A program made the translations under genes and the position numbers. A stretch of DNA of 64,000 bases from Mycobacterium sp. ENV421 (lineage in GTDB: Bacteria; Actinomycetota; Actinomycetes; Mycobacteriales; Mycobacteriaceae), in contig NZ_PDHO01000004.1 in the NCBI RefSeq assembly GCF_002887815.1, positions 302,827 through 366,826 on the forward strand. Reading direction: 5' to 3'. Shown here piece by piece: positions 9,018-17,614 of the stretch. The notes under the pieces were generated by a model. It had not been told where the DNA came from. It did no database searches and saw nothing but the letters and a program-made list of their open reading frames with translations. Every line of letters begins with the position of its first letter. Positions within the stretch are counted from its first letter, which is position 1.

Positions 9018-10442
9018 GTGCGAAGCGTGAATCGTCTCGACCGCTTCTTCGAGATCACGGCCCGCGGGTCGACGATCGGCGCCGAGGTTCGCGGCGGCCT
9101 GGTCACGTTCATCGCGATGGCCTACATCGTCGTGCTGAACCCGATCATCCTGTCCGGGGCCGCCGACGTGACCGGACACAAACTCGGCTTCGCGCAGGTT
9201 TCGGCCACCACCTCGCTGGCCGCCGGGGTGATGACGATTCTGTTCGGCGTGTTCGCCCGGCTTCCGTTCGCGTTCGCCGCCGGGCTGGGCATCAACTCGT
9301 TCCTGGCCACCACCGTGGTCGGTACTGTCACCTGGCCGGAAGCGATGGGCCTGGTGGTCGTCAACGGCCTCGTCATCGTCGCGCTGGCCGTCACCGGGCT
9401 GCGCCGGCTCGTGTTCGACGCGGTGCCCATGCCGCTCAAGCTGGCGATCACCGCCGGCATCGGCCTGTTCATCATGTTCATCGGCCTGGTCGACGCCGGC
9501 TTCATCTCCTCGACCGGATTGCCCTCTCCCCCTGTTGGTTTGGGCGGTGGCGGACATGGCTCGATCAGTACCGTGCCCACGGTGGTGTTCATCTTCACAC
9601 TGCTACTGACCGGCGCACTCGTGGTGCGCAAGGTCCGGGGCGGAATCCTGCTGGGACTCGTGGCCGGCACCGTCGTCGCGGTCATCATCGAAGCGATCTG
9701 GCATCTCGGCCCCGCGACCAAAAACCACGGGGGCTGGACCCTGTCAGTGCCGACCTTGTCGGGGTCACCGTTCGCGCTTCCCGACCTATCTCTGGTGGGC
9801 GCCTTCAGTTTCGACAGTTTCGGGCGGATCGGCGTCCTGGCCGCCACGATGCTGGTCTTCACGCTGGTGTTCGCGAACTTCTTCGACGCGATGGGCACCT
9901 TCACCGGACTGTCCCGGGAAGCCGGACTGGCCGATGACCGGGGCAACTTCCCACGGCTGCGTTCGGCTCTGGTCGTGGAAGGCGCCGGCGCAGTCGTCGG
10001 CGGCGCGACGTCGGCCTCGTCGAACACGGTGTTCATCGAATCGGGGGCCGGCATCGAGGAGGGCGCCAAGACCGGGCTGGCCAACCTCGTCACCGGCGCG
10101 CTGTTCCTGGCCGCGATGTTCGTCGGGCCGCTGGCCCAGATCGTTCCGACCGAAGTCGCCGCGGCCGCGCTGGTGATCGTCGGGACGATGATGTTCTCCC
10201 AACTGCGCCATGTCGATGTCTCGGAATTCTCGGTGGCGCTACCGGTCGTCCTCACAGTCGCGGTGATGCCGTTCAGCTATTCCATCGCCAACGGCATCGG
10301 CGTCGGGTTCGTGACGTGGGTGGTGGTGCGCTCCGCCGCCGGCAAGGCCCGCGAGATCAGCCCGCTGCTGTGGATCGTCGCGGCCGGGTTCGTCCTGTAC
10401 TTCGCCCGCAGCGGGATCGAGTCACTGCTCGGCGTGTCCTAG
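9018..10442 (+). CDS. NCS2-family hypoxanthine/guanine permease, AzgA-like
   Basis: 474 residues with about 12 membrane helices. It begins with a short motif typical of the AzgA/GhxP branch (DRFFEITARGSTIGAEVRGG) and carries the conserved FDAMGTFTGLSREAGL and ATSASSNTVFIESGAGIEEG segments of the transport core. AzgA-type members move hypoxanthine, guanine and adenine by proton symport. GTG start at 9018 or 9027. It converges on the GntR gene with 16 bases between stops. The exact purine is not certain. Confidence 0.9.
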   Translation: MRSVNRLDRFFEITARGSTIGAEVRGGLVTFIAMAYIVVLNPIILSGAADVTGHKLGFAQVSATTSLAAGVMTILFGVFARLPFAFAAGLGINSFLATTVVGTVTWPEAMGLVVVNGLVIVALAVTGLRRLVFDAVPMPLKLAITAGIGLFIMFIGLVDAGFISSTGLPSPPVGLGGGGHGSISTVPTVVFIFTLLLTGALVVRKVRGGILLGLVAGTVVAVIIEAIWHLGPATKNHGGWTLSVPTLSGSPFALPDLSLVGAFSFDSFGRIGVLAATMLVFTLVFANFFDAMGTFTGLSREAGLADDRGNFPRLRSALVVEGAGAVVGGATSASSNTVFIESGAGIEEGAKTGLANLVTGALFLAAMFVGPLAQIVPTEVAAAALVIVGTMMFSQLRHVDVSEFSVALPVVLTVAVMPFSYSIANGIGVGFVTWVVVRSAAGKAREISPLLWIVAAGFVLYFARSGIESLLGVS

Positions 10443-10458
10443 CCCGGCACGGGCTGAC

Positions 10459-11154
10459 TCACGCATCGTCGACGAGCATCGTCTGGAAGGCCACACGGTC
10501 GCCGCGGTACAGCGCGCGGACCACCTCGATGGGCCTTCCGTGGACGTCCAGTGAGCGACGGTGCAGATGCAGCATCGGCATGGCGGTGGTCGTCATCAGC
10601 AGACCCGCCTCCCGCGGAGTGGGCAGGATGGTCTCGATGCGCTCCACGGCCGAGGCGAACCGGACCCCCGTCGCACGGATCGCCGCGTACAACGACGTCT
10701 CCGCATCGAAGGTTTGATAGAACGTGCCGAACCGGGACAGGGGCAGGTAGGTGCTCTCCAGTCCGATTCGCTCGTTGTCGGCCAACAACACACGCTCGAG
10801 GTGCATCACCGGCTCCCCGAGTTCGACATCGAGTCCGGCCGACAGCTCGGCGGTGGCCTCGACGTCCTCCCACGTGACCAGGATGCGGCCTGGCTTGCGC
10901 CCCATCCTTTCGGCGCCCTCGGTGTACGACTGCAGCGAAAGTGGTTGTGTGAGTTTCGGCTTCGCGACCACGGTACCGCGGCCACGGCGCTGGATACGGC
11001 CCTCCAGGAGCAACTCGTGCAACGCTTGCCGCACCGTGTCACGCGCGACACCAAATCGCACCGCCAGGTCCCGCTCGGCGGGTACGGCGTCTCCCTCCTG
11101 CAAGTCCGCCAAGAGTTCGGCGAGGCCGCTGCGGACCAGATGCACCTTGCTCAT
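10459..11154 (-). CDS. GntR/HutC-family regulator of the phosphonate cluster (PhnR-like)
   Basis: 231 residues. Winged helix-turn-helix at about 5-66 (core 27-47), then a UTRA effector domain (about 85-225) with LESTYLPLSRF and LHLHRRSLDVHGRPIEV. It starts within the stop of the HD gene (ATGA overlap), so the two form one transcript. It adjoins aminoethylphosphonate genes, like PhnR of the Salmonella phn cluster. A HutC-type operator at 11704-11719 lies over both divergent promoters, predicting autoregulation and control of the catabolic operon. Its ligand is probably AEP or a breakdown product (inference). Confidence 0.88.
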   Translation of the reverse strand: MSKVHLVRSGLAELLADLQEGDAVPAERDLAVRFGVARDTVRQALHELLLEGRIQRRGRGTVVAKPKLTQPLSLQSYTEGAERMGRKPGRILVTWEDVEATAELSAGLDVELGEPVMHLERVLLADNERIGLESTYLPLSRFGTFYQTFDAETSLYAAIRATGVRFASAVERIETILPTPREAGLLMTTTAMPMLHLHRRSLDVHGRPIEVVRALYRGDRVAFQTMLVDDA

Positions 11155-11684
11155 GTCGTGCGGCGTCTGAGTACTCGCTCAGCGATGACCAGGACATCGG
11201 CGATGCTCAACGCCGGCGCCCCGGGAACTTTCGCGGCGTCGTCGTAGCGCCGTAGCCGCAGCCCGTCGGACCACCAAGGGTGCCACGATATTTCGTCATC
11301 GACGGCTGGGCCACCCTGCTGCCGCAGCGATAGCACCGACCGCGGTGACAGCGCTTCGGCATAGGCCGGGTCGGTGGCGGCCAGGTAGCGCTTGGCCATC
11401 ACATGAGCACCCGCGAGCCATCCCACGCGGCTGCCGTAGCGCGGGGTGAGCCAGTTGCGTGCGGCGACGTCGTGGCGATCTCGGTCGGGACCGACGTACA
11501 GCGGGCTGTGCGCCAGATCGTGCAGGGCGGCAGCCAGCACCAGTTCGTCGTCGGCGCCGTCGTCGACGGCGCGGGCCGCGGCCTGCATCGCGTGGTCGAG
11601 TTCGTCGACACAGTCTTCGTCCCACACGTCACGCAGCGACCTGAGTAAGGCTGACGTCTCCGCCAGCACCTCGGTGAGGGCCAT
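11151..11684 (-). CDS. PhnZ-like HD-domain phosphonate oxygenase
   Basis: 177 residues from the ATG at 11684. His31 and His55-Asp56 (ALHDLAHS) are spaced 24 apart as in PhnZ, and the conserved blocks HVMAKRYL and LRLRRYDDAAKVPG of the phosphonate-linked HD family are present. PhnZ is a mixed-valent di-iron oxygenase that cleaves (R)-1-hydroxy-2-aminoethylphosphonate to glycine and phosphate. Its usual partner, the 2-oxoglutarate hydroxylase PhnY, is absent here, so it may use an environmental hydroxylated phosphonate or a methylated analogue. First gene of the HD-GntR unit. Confidence 0.82.
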   Translation of the reverse strand: MALTEVLAETSALLRSLRDVWDEDCVDELDHAMQAAARAVDDGADDELVLAAALHDLAHSPLYVGPDRDRHDVAARNWLTPRYGSRVGWLAGAHVMAKRYLAATDPAYAEALSPRSVLSLRQQGGPAVDDEISWHPWWSDGLRLRRYDDAAKVPGAPALSIADVLVIAERVLRRRTT

Positions 11685-11686
11685 GG

Positions 11687-11716
11687 CTGACAGGATAACG
11701 CGAATTGGTCTATACC
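11687..11716 (+). promoter_or_regulatory. Predicted promoter of the phosphonate catabolic operon
   Basis: CTGACA at 11687-11692, an 18-base spacer and TATACC at 11711-11716, directed toward the FAD oxidoreductase (start 11793). On the opposite strand the same bases give TATAGA as a -10 box for the HD-GntR unit. Both -10 boxes fall inside the operator palindrome. Confidence 0.5.
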
Positions 11717-11719
11717 AAT
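11704..11719. promoter_or_regulatory. HutC-type operator ATTGGT-CTAT-ACCAAT
   Basis: A perfect six-base inverted repeat around CTAT. Its core GTCTATAC fits the HutC-subfamily consensus GT-(A/C)-TA-(G/T)-AC. It sits between the divergent HD and FAD genes, 20 bases from the HD start, next to a GntR/HutC regulator, which makes that regulator the obvious ligand. Confidence 0.7.
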
Positions 11720-11792
11720 CGTTTGGCTTCTGTTCAGGTGCGCGGAACCGCACCGTAGGTCCGCCGACGCTCGGGGCGTAGAGCCTCTATCC

Positions 11793-12908
11793 ATGCGGGT
11801 GACCATTGTCGGTGGCGGCGTGCTGGGAGCCGCCCATGCGTGGGAGGCCGTCGAACGCGGGCACACCGTCGTCCATCTGGAACGAGAGGTCGAAGCACGC
11901 GGCGCCACCGTGCGCAACTTCGGACTGGTCTGGGTCTCCGGACGCGCGGAGTGCGAACTCGACGCCGCCCTGCGGGCTCGCGAATTGTGGGAGAAGATCG
12001 GCGAGCGAGTCCCCGGCGTGGGCTTTCGTCCCGCGGGGTCGCTGACGCTGCTGCGCACCGCCCGAGAGGTGGCCGTCGCCGAGGAGGTGAGCCGCCGTCC
12101 CGACGCCGCCCGCCGCGGCTTCCGCTTGCTGGAACCCACCGAGGTGCGTGCACTCAACCCCGCGTTGCGTGGCAACTTCCTTGCCGGACTCCATTGTTCA
12201 CGCGATGCCGCCGTGGAATCACGGCAAGCCTTGCCCGCCATCCGCGCACATCTGGAAAACAGCGGTCGGTACCTGTTCTTTCCGGGCACTGAAGCCCGAT
12301 CGGTCGAGCGTCACGCCGTGCGCGACGACCATGGCCGCCATCACGAGGGCGATGTCGTACTGCTGTGCCCCGGCGCGGCGCATGGCGGGCTCACTCGCGA
12401 ACTCGCCGGAGATCTTCCGGTGCGGCGGGTGCGGCTACAGATGATGCAGACCGAGCCACTCGGCGAACCGCTGAGCACCGCGATCGCCGACGGCGACAGC
12501 TTTCGGTACTACCCGGCTTTCGCCGGGACCGCACTGAACAGATTGCGGGACAACGAGCCTCAGCATCCCATTGCAGAAGCTGACCGGATGCAACTGTTGT
12601 GCGTGCAGCGACTCCACGGCGGACTCACGATCGGCGACACCCACGAATACACCGAGCCGTTCGGCTTCGATGTACACGAGGCGCCCTACTCGTATCTCGT
12701 GGAGTTGGTCGAAGAGCTTCTGGGACGGCGTTTGCCGCCGGTTCGCCAACGGTGGGCCGGGGTGTACAGCCAGTGCGTCGACCCGGGCGAACTGGTGTGC
12801 CGGCGCGCGATCGGCGACGGCAACTGGGTGATCACCGGGCCCGGAGGCCGCGGGATGACGCTGGCGCCCGCGATCGCCGAACACACCGCAGAACTGATCG
12901 GGCTCTGA
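11793..12908 (+). CDS. FAD-dependent oxidoreductase of phosphonate clusters (DadA-like)
   Basis: 371 residues of the DAO/glycine-oxidase fold. The FAD-binding GGGVLG is at 7-12, and a C-terminal GPGGRGMTLAP motif completes the nucleotide site. This subfamily (TIGR03364 type) recurs beside phosphonatase genes. By position and chemistry it probably oxidises the amine of AEP or an N-methylated AEP to phosphonoacetaldehyde, replacing the missing transaminase PhnW; this is inference from family and context. First gene of the plus-strand operon, 21 bases before the HAD gene. Confidence 0.85.
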   Translation: MRVTIVGGGVLGAAHAWEAVERGHTVVHLEREVEARGATVRNFGLVWVSGRAECELDAALRARELWEKIGERVPGVGFRPAGSLTLLRTAREVAVAEEVSRRPDAARRGFRLLEPTEVRALNPALRGNFLAGLHCSRDAAVESRQALPAIRAHLENSGRYLFFPGTEARSVERHAVRDDHGRHHEGDVVLLCPGAAHGGLTRELAGDLPVRRVRLQMMQTEPLGEPLSTAIADGDSFRYYPAFAGTALNRLRDNEPQHPIAEADRMQLLCVQRLHGGLTIGDTHEYTEPFGFDVHEAPYSYLVELVEELLGRRLPPVRQRWAGVYSQCVDPGELVCRRAIGDGNWVITGPGGRGMTLAPAIAEHTAELIGL

Positions 12909-12929
12909 ACGGAAACCGAGGAAAACATC

Positions 12930-13631
12930 ATGGCGAACAACGATATTCAACTCGCAGTCATCGATATGGCCGGCACCACGGTAGCCGACGACGGCCTGGT
13001 GGTCGAGGCCTTCGAGGCTGCCGCCACCGCGGCGGGCCTGCCGCCGAGTGGCGAAGAACGCGAACGCGCGCGCCGCTATGTGCTCGACACCATGGGCCAG
13101 TCGAAGATCGCTGTCTTCCGCGCTTTGTTCGGAACAGAAGAGCTGGCACAGCGGGCCAATCAAGCCTTCGAGCAGGCCTACGACGAACTGATCGACACCG
13201 GCAACGCCCGGCCGATTCCGGGGGCGGCCGACGCCATCACCGCCTTGCGGCAGGCCGGCGTGAAGGTCGCATTGACCACCGGATTCAGCGCCGCCACCCA
13301 GGACAAACTGCTGGCCGCGCTCGGCTGGCAGTCGCTGGCCGATCTGACACTGGCGCCAGGCGACGACGTTCGCGGCCGGCCTTACCCCGACCTGATCCTG
13401 ACCACGCTGATGCGTCTGCAGGTCGACGGGGTCGGCAACGTCGCGGCGCTGGGAGACACCAGCAGCGACATCCACAGCGCGCTACGCGCCGGCTGCGCAG
13501 TCGCGGCCGGCACGCTCACCGGCGCGCACAACGCCGCGCAACTGCGGGACGCCGGGGCCACCCACATCGTGTCGACCGTGACCGAATTCGCCGACCTGAT
13601 CACCCAAACCCGCGTAACCGGAAGGTACTGA
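12930..13631 (+). CDS. Phosphonatase-like HAD hydrolase (PhnX-related)
   Basis: 233 residues. HAD motif I is IDMAGTT with nucleophile Asp12; GRPYPD and LGDTSSDIHSALRAG supply the later motifs. MGQSKI places Lys59 where PhnX has the Schiff-base lysine (MGLLKI in the Bacillus enzyme), so attack on phosphonoacetaldehyde to give acetaldehyde and phosphate is plausible. It is shorter than PhnX and resembles the phosphonatase-like group (TIGR03351 type), for which activity is less certain. Its stop overlaps the next start (TGATG). RBS GAGG lies 11 bases upstream. Confidence 0.85.
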   Translation: MANNDIQLAVIDMAGTTVADDGLVVEAFEAAATAAGLPPSGEERERARRYVLDTMGQSKIAVFRALFGTEELAQRANQAFEQAYDELIDTGNARPIPGAADAITALRQAGVKVALTTGFSAATQDKLLAALGWQSLADLTLAPGDDVRGRPYPDLILTTLMRLQVDGVGNVAALGDTSSDIHSALRAGCAVAAGTLTGAHNAAQLRDAGATHIVSTVTEFADLITQTRVTGRY

Positions 13632-14677
13632 TGAAGATTCGAAATTGGACGGCGGTGGCCACCGTCGCCCTCGTCGCGACACTGCTCAGCGCGTGTGGCG
13701 GTACCGGCACCTCGAGCTCCGGCGGCGGCACGACGCTGACTGTCTACAGCGCCGACGGCCTGGGTAACTGGTACAAGGGTCAGTTCGCCAAATTCACCAA
13801 GGACACCGGGATCAACGTCAACGTCGTCGAAGCGGGCTCCGGCGAGGTGGTATCGCGGGTGGAGAAAGAGCAATCCAATCCGCAGGCTGACTTGTTGGTC
13901 ACTCTGCCGCCGTTCATTCAGAAAGCGGACAAGTCCGGTCTGCTGCAGGCCGGTGACGCCGATACGACCGGCATCTCGCCGGACCTTGTCGGCCCCGACG
14001 GCAAGTACGTGGCGATCGTCAACAATGCTCTGAGCTTCATTGCCAATCCCGGCGCGAACCCGATGCCGGTCAGCTGGGATGACCTACTGAAGCCGGAATT
14101 CAAGGGGAAGGTGCAGTATTCGACCCCCGGGCAGGCCGGCGACGGGACCGCGGTGCTCGTTCTGCTGCAGCATCTGATGGGCACGCCAGGCGCGCTGGAC
14201 TACCTGGGCAAGCTGCAGGCCAACAACGTCGGACCGTCGTCGTCCACCGGAAAATTGCAGCCCAAGGTGAGCAACGGCGAACTGCTGGTGGCCAACGGTG
14301 ACGTTCAGATGAATCTGGGCTCGATCAAAGACGACGGCTCGAAGTTCGTCATTTTCTTCCCCGAGATGGCCGACCACACCCGAACCACGGTCGCGCTGCC
14401 CTATGTCGCAGGTGTCACCAAGGGTGCACCGCATGTAGACGCGGCCAAGAAATTGTTGAGCTTCCTGCTGTCCGATGAGGTGCAGAAGACAGTTGCCACA
14501 GATGCTTTGGGCATCCCGGTCAAGGATGCCGTGGTCTCGGCGTCGGCCGGCTCGTCGGATACCACCACACCCACCGGCCTGCTCAACGGTGTGCAGGTCT
14601 GGTCGCCGGACTGGAACGCGGTGCTCACCGACCTCGACGCCGATGTCGCCGCCTATCAGAAGGCCACCGGGAACTGA
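13631..14677 (+). CDS. phnS: 2-Aminoethylphosphonate ABC transporter substrate-binding lipoprotein
   Basis: 348 residues. Lipoprotein signal with lipobox LSAC (Cys22), then a type II periplasmic-binding fold. It resembles Salmonella PhnS closely, sharing LTVYSADGL, QYSTPGQAGDGTA, LQANNVGPSSSTGKL and VANGDVQMNL, conserved around the aminophosphonate site. Anchored outside the membrane, it hands AEP to the PhnUV channel. It begins inside the stop of the HAD gene and is followed by the ATPase after one base, so the operon is tightly coupled. Confidence 0.92.
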   Translation: MKIRNWTAVATVALVATLLSACGGTGTSSSGGGTTLTVYSADGLGNWYKGQFAKFTKDTGINVNVVEAGSGEVVSRVEKEQSNPQADLLVTLPPFIQKADKSGLLQAGDADTTGISPDLVGPDGKYVAIVNNALSFIANPGANPMPVSWDDLLKPEFKGKVQYSTPGQAGDGTAVLVLLQHLMGTPGALDYLGKLQANNVGPSSSTGKLQPKVSNGELLVANGDVQMNLGSIKDDGSKFVIFFPEMADHTRTTVALPYVAGVTKGAPHVDAAKKLLSFLLSDEVQKTVATDALGIPVKDAVVSASAGSSDTTTPTGLLNGVQVWSPDWNAVLTDLDADVAAYQKATGN

Positions 14678-14678
14678 G

Positions 14679-15851
14679 GTGAGCGAGATCGCCGTCAGCT
14701 CATCTCAGGCCACCTCGACCAGCCGGTCGGCACCGGCGGTATCCGACGCGGCCCCGGCCATCACCTTCGATCGGGTGGGGGTGAGCTACCGGCGTGGCAA
14801 GAAGAGGACCGACGCGCTGATCGACTTCAACCTCAGAGTCGCCGTCGGTGAAACCGTCGCGCTGTTGGGCCCCAGCGGGTCGGGCAAGTCGACCGCCCTG
14901 AACGCGCTCGCCGGATTCGTCCGGCCGACGTCCGGTCGGGTCCGGCTCAGCGGACGCGATGTCACCGATCTGCCGCCGTCGAAGCGCGGGATCGGGGTCG
15001 TGCTGCAGTCGTACGCCTTGTTTCCGCACATGCGGGTCGCCGACAACGTCGCCTTCGGATTGAAGTCCCACCGGGTCGCCCGCCGGGAGATCGGTCCGCG
15101 CGTTGCCGAAGCGCTCGACATGGTGGGTATGGCGTCTTTCGGAAAGCGTTTGCCGCGTGAACTTTCCGGTGGACAGCAGCAGCGGGTGGCGATCGCGCGT
15201 GCATTGGCGATCCGCCCCAAGGTGCTTCTGCTCGACGAGCCGCTGGCGGCCCTGGATGCGCGGCTTCGTCAGTCGATGCTGGCGGAATTGCAGCAACTCA
15301 AAGAGGCACTGCCCGACACCGCGATGCTGTACGTCACCCATGACCAGGCCGAGGCGCTGGCACTGGCCGATCGCGTGGTTGTGATGAACGACGCGCGGCT
15401 GATGGATGTCGATACCGCCCAGAACCTGTGGACGCGCCCGCCGACGAGTTTCACGGCGGCCTTTCTCGGCGGGGCCAACCTGATCCCGTGCACCATCGGG
15501 CGCGTCATCGGCACCTCCGCGCTGGTGAGTGTCGCACACAAGACCGTCAGCGCCGAGGCGCCGCAGCCCGCCGTTGGGAAGGTCGAGTGGGCGCCCGGCG
15601 CGCAGGCGCTGCTGTGCATTCGGCCGCATGCGCTACAAATCGTGGGGTTGGGCCATCCGGAAGCACTGCGTGCCACCGTCAACGCGTCGGTGTGGCGGGG
15701 TGCGACGACGCGTGTGGTGTTGTCGGTGGCAGGGATGACCGACCGCCTCATCGAGGTGGACGCGCCCGGACACACCGGCTACCCGGTGGGCACCGAGGTC
15801 GGTGTGCGTTTTCCGCAACCTGCGGGCGTGCTCGTCCAGGTGGGTCGATGA
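14679..15851 (+). CDS. phnT: 2-Aminoethylphosphonate ABC transporter ATP-binding protein
   Basis: 390 residues. Walker A GPSGSGKS at 64-71, signature LSGGQ at 162-166, Walker B LLLDEP at 183-188 and the switch His at 221, followed by a C-terminal TOBE-like domain typical of the spermidine/iron/phosphonate importer class. GTG start one base after the phnS stop; the stop overlaps the phnU start as ATGA. Powers uptake through PhnU and PhnV. Confidence 0.92.
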   Translation: MSEIAVSSSQATSTSRSAPAVSDAAPAITFDRVGVSYRRGKKRTDALIDFNLRVAVGETVALLGPSGSGKSTALNALAGFVRPTSGRVRLSGRDVTDLPPSKRGIGVVLQSYALFPHMRVADNVAFGLKSHRVARREIGPRVAEALDMVGMASFGKRLPRELSGGQQQRVAIARALAIRPKVLLLDEPLAALDARLRQSMLAELQQLKEALPDTAMLYVTHDQAEALALADRVVVMNDARLMDVDTAQNLWTRPPTSFTAAFLGGANLIPCTIGRVIGTSALVSVAHKTVSAEAPQPAVGKVEWAPGAQALLCIRPHALQIVGLGHPEALRATVNASVWRGATTRVVLSVAGMTDRLIEVDAPGHTGYPVGTEVGVRFPQPAGVLVQVGR

Positions 15852-16738
15852 CGGCACTTCTCGACCAGCCGGCACCGACCGAGGCGGCACCCACCGGCCG
15901 ACCGGGCCGCGGCCGCAGGCAGGTGTGGTGGACACTGCCGCCGCTGCTCATCGTGCTGCTCGTCGCGGTCTACCCGTTGTTACGAGTGTGCCTGGAATCG
16001 GCCAAAGTTCGCGGCGACGGCCTCGGTACCGACACGTGGGAATCGGTGTTGAGTTCGCCGGCTTTTCGGTCTGCCCTGTGGCGCACCGTGGCGATCGCGG
16101 TGACGTCGACAACCGGCTGTCTGGTTCTGGGGACATTTCTGGCAGTCGTGTTGGCATTCATGCCATTTCGGGGATCATCGGTGGTCGGCCGACTCATCGA
16201 CTCGGTCCTCGCACTGCCATCGTTTCTGATCACGCTCGCTTTCACGTTCATCTACGGCAGCGCGGGCGCGGTCAATGCATTGATCTCCACCGTCGGCGGA
16301 AGCTCATCGCCGGCGCTCAATTTCTTGTACACCCCGGCGGGCGTGATCGCTGCCGAGATCACCTTCTTCACTCCGTTCGTCATCCGCCCGCTGTTGGCGG
16401 CTTTCGCGCTTCTCCCCCGCCAGCAACTCGACGTTGCGGCGAGTCTGGGTGCGTCTCCCCTGCGGGTGCTGTGGTCGGTGATCATGCCCGAAGCGTGGCC
16501 GGCTCTGATGGCCGGCGGCAGCCTGGTGTTGCTGTTGACACTCAACGAATTCGGGATCGTCCTGTTCACCGGCGCGAAGGGTGTGATCACACTGCCGGTG
16601 CTGATCTACACCCGGGGAATTGTGACGTTCGACCTGCCCGGCGCGGCGGTGATCGCGACAGTCCAGATCGCGCTGTCCCTGGCCCTGTATGCCGGCTACC
16701 GGGCCGTCTTCACCCGCGTCTCCGTCGGCCGGGCCTGA
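15848..16738 (+). CDS. phnU: 2-Aminoethylphosphonate ABC transporter permease
   Basis: 296 residues. After a basic, proline-rich N-terminal tail come about six membrane helices, with the ATPase-coupling EAA loop around DVAASLGASPLRVLWSVIMPEAWP. First of two permease subunits of the importer; the start overlaps the phnT stop by four bases. Confidence 0.9.
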   Translation: MTALLDQPAPTEAAPTGRPGRGRRQVWWTLPPLLIVLLVAVYPLLRVCLESAKVRGDGLGTDTWESVLSSPAFRSALWRTVAIAVTSTTGCLVLGTFLAVVLAFMPFRGSSVVGRLIDSVLALPSFLITLAFTFIYGSAGAVNALISTVGGSSSPALNFLYTPAGVIAAEITFFTPFVIRPLLAAFALLPRQQLDVAASLGASPLRVLWSVIMPEAWPALMAGGSLVLLLTLNEFGIVLFTGAKGVITLPVLIYTRGIVTFDLPGAAVIATVQIALSLALYAGYRAVFTRVSVGRA

Positions 16739-16751
16739 GGGGATTAGCCGG

Positions 16752-17549
16752 ATGTTGCTGTGGGGCAGGCGTAGTCGCGTCATAGTGTTGACCGTCTTCG
16801 CTGTGGTGGTGCTGGTGGTGTTCGTCGCCCCCCTGGGAACCGTGGTGATCGCCGGACTCTCCGGCGCGTGGAACGGTCCGCTGCCGTCGAACGTCGGGTT
16901 CGCCAGATTCGGACCGGCGCTCTCCGGCGAGAATCTCGCCAGCCTTTCCGTCAGTGTGCAGACCGCGGTCCTGGCCGGCGGCCTCGCGCTCGTGTTCGGA
17001 ACCTGGGCCGCGATCGCGGTCCAGGATGCGCCCCGCTGGCTGGGCCGATTGACCGATGCCGTATTCCATCTGCCGATCGCGGTGCCGTCGGTCGCAATCG
17101 GACTGGGGCTCTTGATCGCCTTCAACAGCCGTCCCGTCCTTCTGGGGGGCACCCGGTGGATCGTCATCCTCGCCCACTTCGTGCTGGTGCTCGCGTTCGC
17201 TTTCAGTGCGGTGTCGGCTGCGCTGAATCGGTTGGACCCGGCCTACCGGCAGGTCGCGGAGTCGCTGGGTGCCGGCCCGGCCCGAGTGTTCCTACGGGTC
17301 ACCCTTCCGCTTCTGTTGCCCGCGCTCGGCGCGGCCGCCGGGCTGGCCGTGGCACTGTCGATGGGCGAGCTGGGTGCCACGGTGATGGTGTATCCCGCAA
17401 CATGGAAAACACTGCCGGTGACCATCTTCGGGCTCACTGATCGCGGTCAGGCATTTCAGGCGGCGGCCAGCACCACACTGTTGCTTCTCGTCACACTGCT
17501 GGTACTGGTGGTCCTCGGGCGCATCCGAGGCCGAGCTGCCCTCCGCTAG
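16752..17549 (+). CDS. phnV: 2-Aminoethylphosphonate ABC transporter permease
   Basis: 265 residues from the ATG at 16752, chosen for the GAGGGGA ribosome site 13 bases after the phnU stop. About six helices, with the coupling loop QVAESLGAGPARVFLRVTLPLLLPAL. Last gene of the operon; 65 bases without a clear hairpin separate it from the MPT64 homologue. Confidence 0.9.
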   Translation: MLLWGRRSRVIVLTVFAVVVLVVFVAPLGTVVIAGLSGAWNGPLPSNVGFARFGPALSGENLASLSVSVQTAVLAGGLALVFGTWAAIAVQDAPRWLGRLTDAVFHLPIAVPSVAIGLGLLIAFNSRPVLLGGTRWIVILAHFVLVLAFAFSAVSAALNRLDPAYRQVAESLGAGPARVFLRVTLPLLLPALGAAAGLAVALSMGELGATVMVYPATWKTLPVTIFGLTDRGQAFQAAASTTLLLLVTLLVLVVLGRIRGRAALR

Positions 17550-17614
17550 ACCGCTTGCCCGTTGGCCGCGACGCCATGTCCTAGTCTGGGTCGACACGAC
17601 GGAAGGACCCCGAC

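Noticed and set aside
12599..13630. An upstream extension of the AEP-binding lipoprotein through two genes
   Set aside because: It would read out of frame through the FAD and HAD genes; the ATG at 13631 gives a proper lipoprotein signal.
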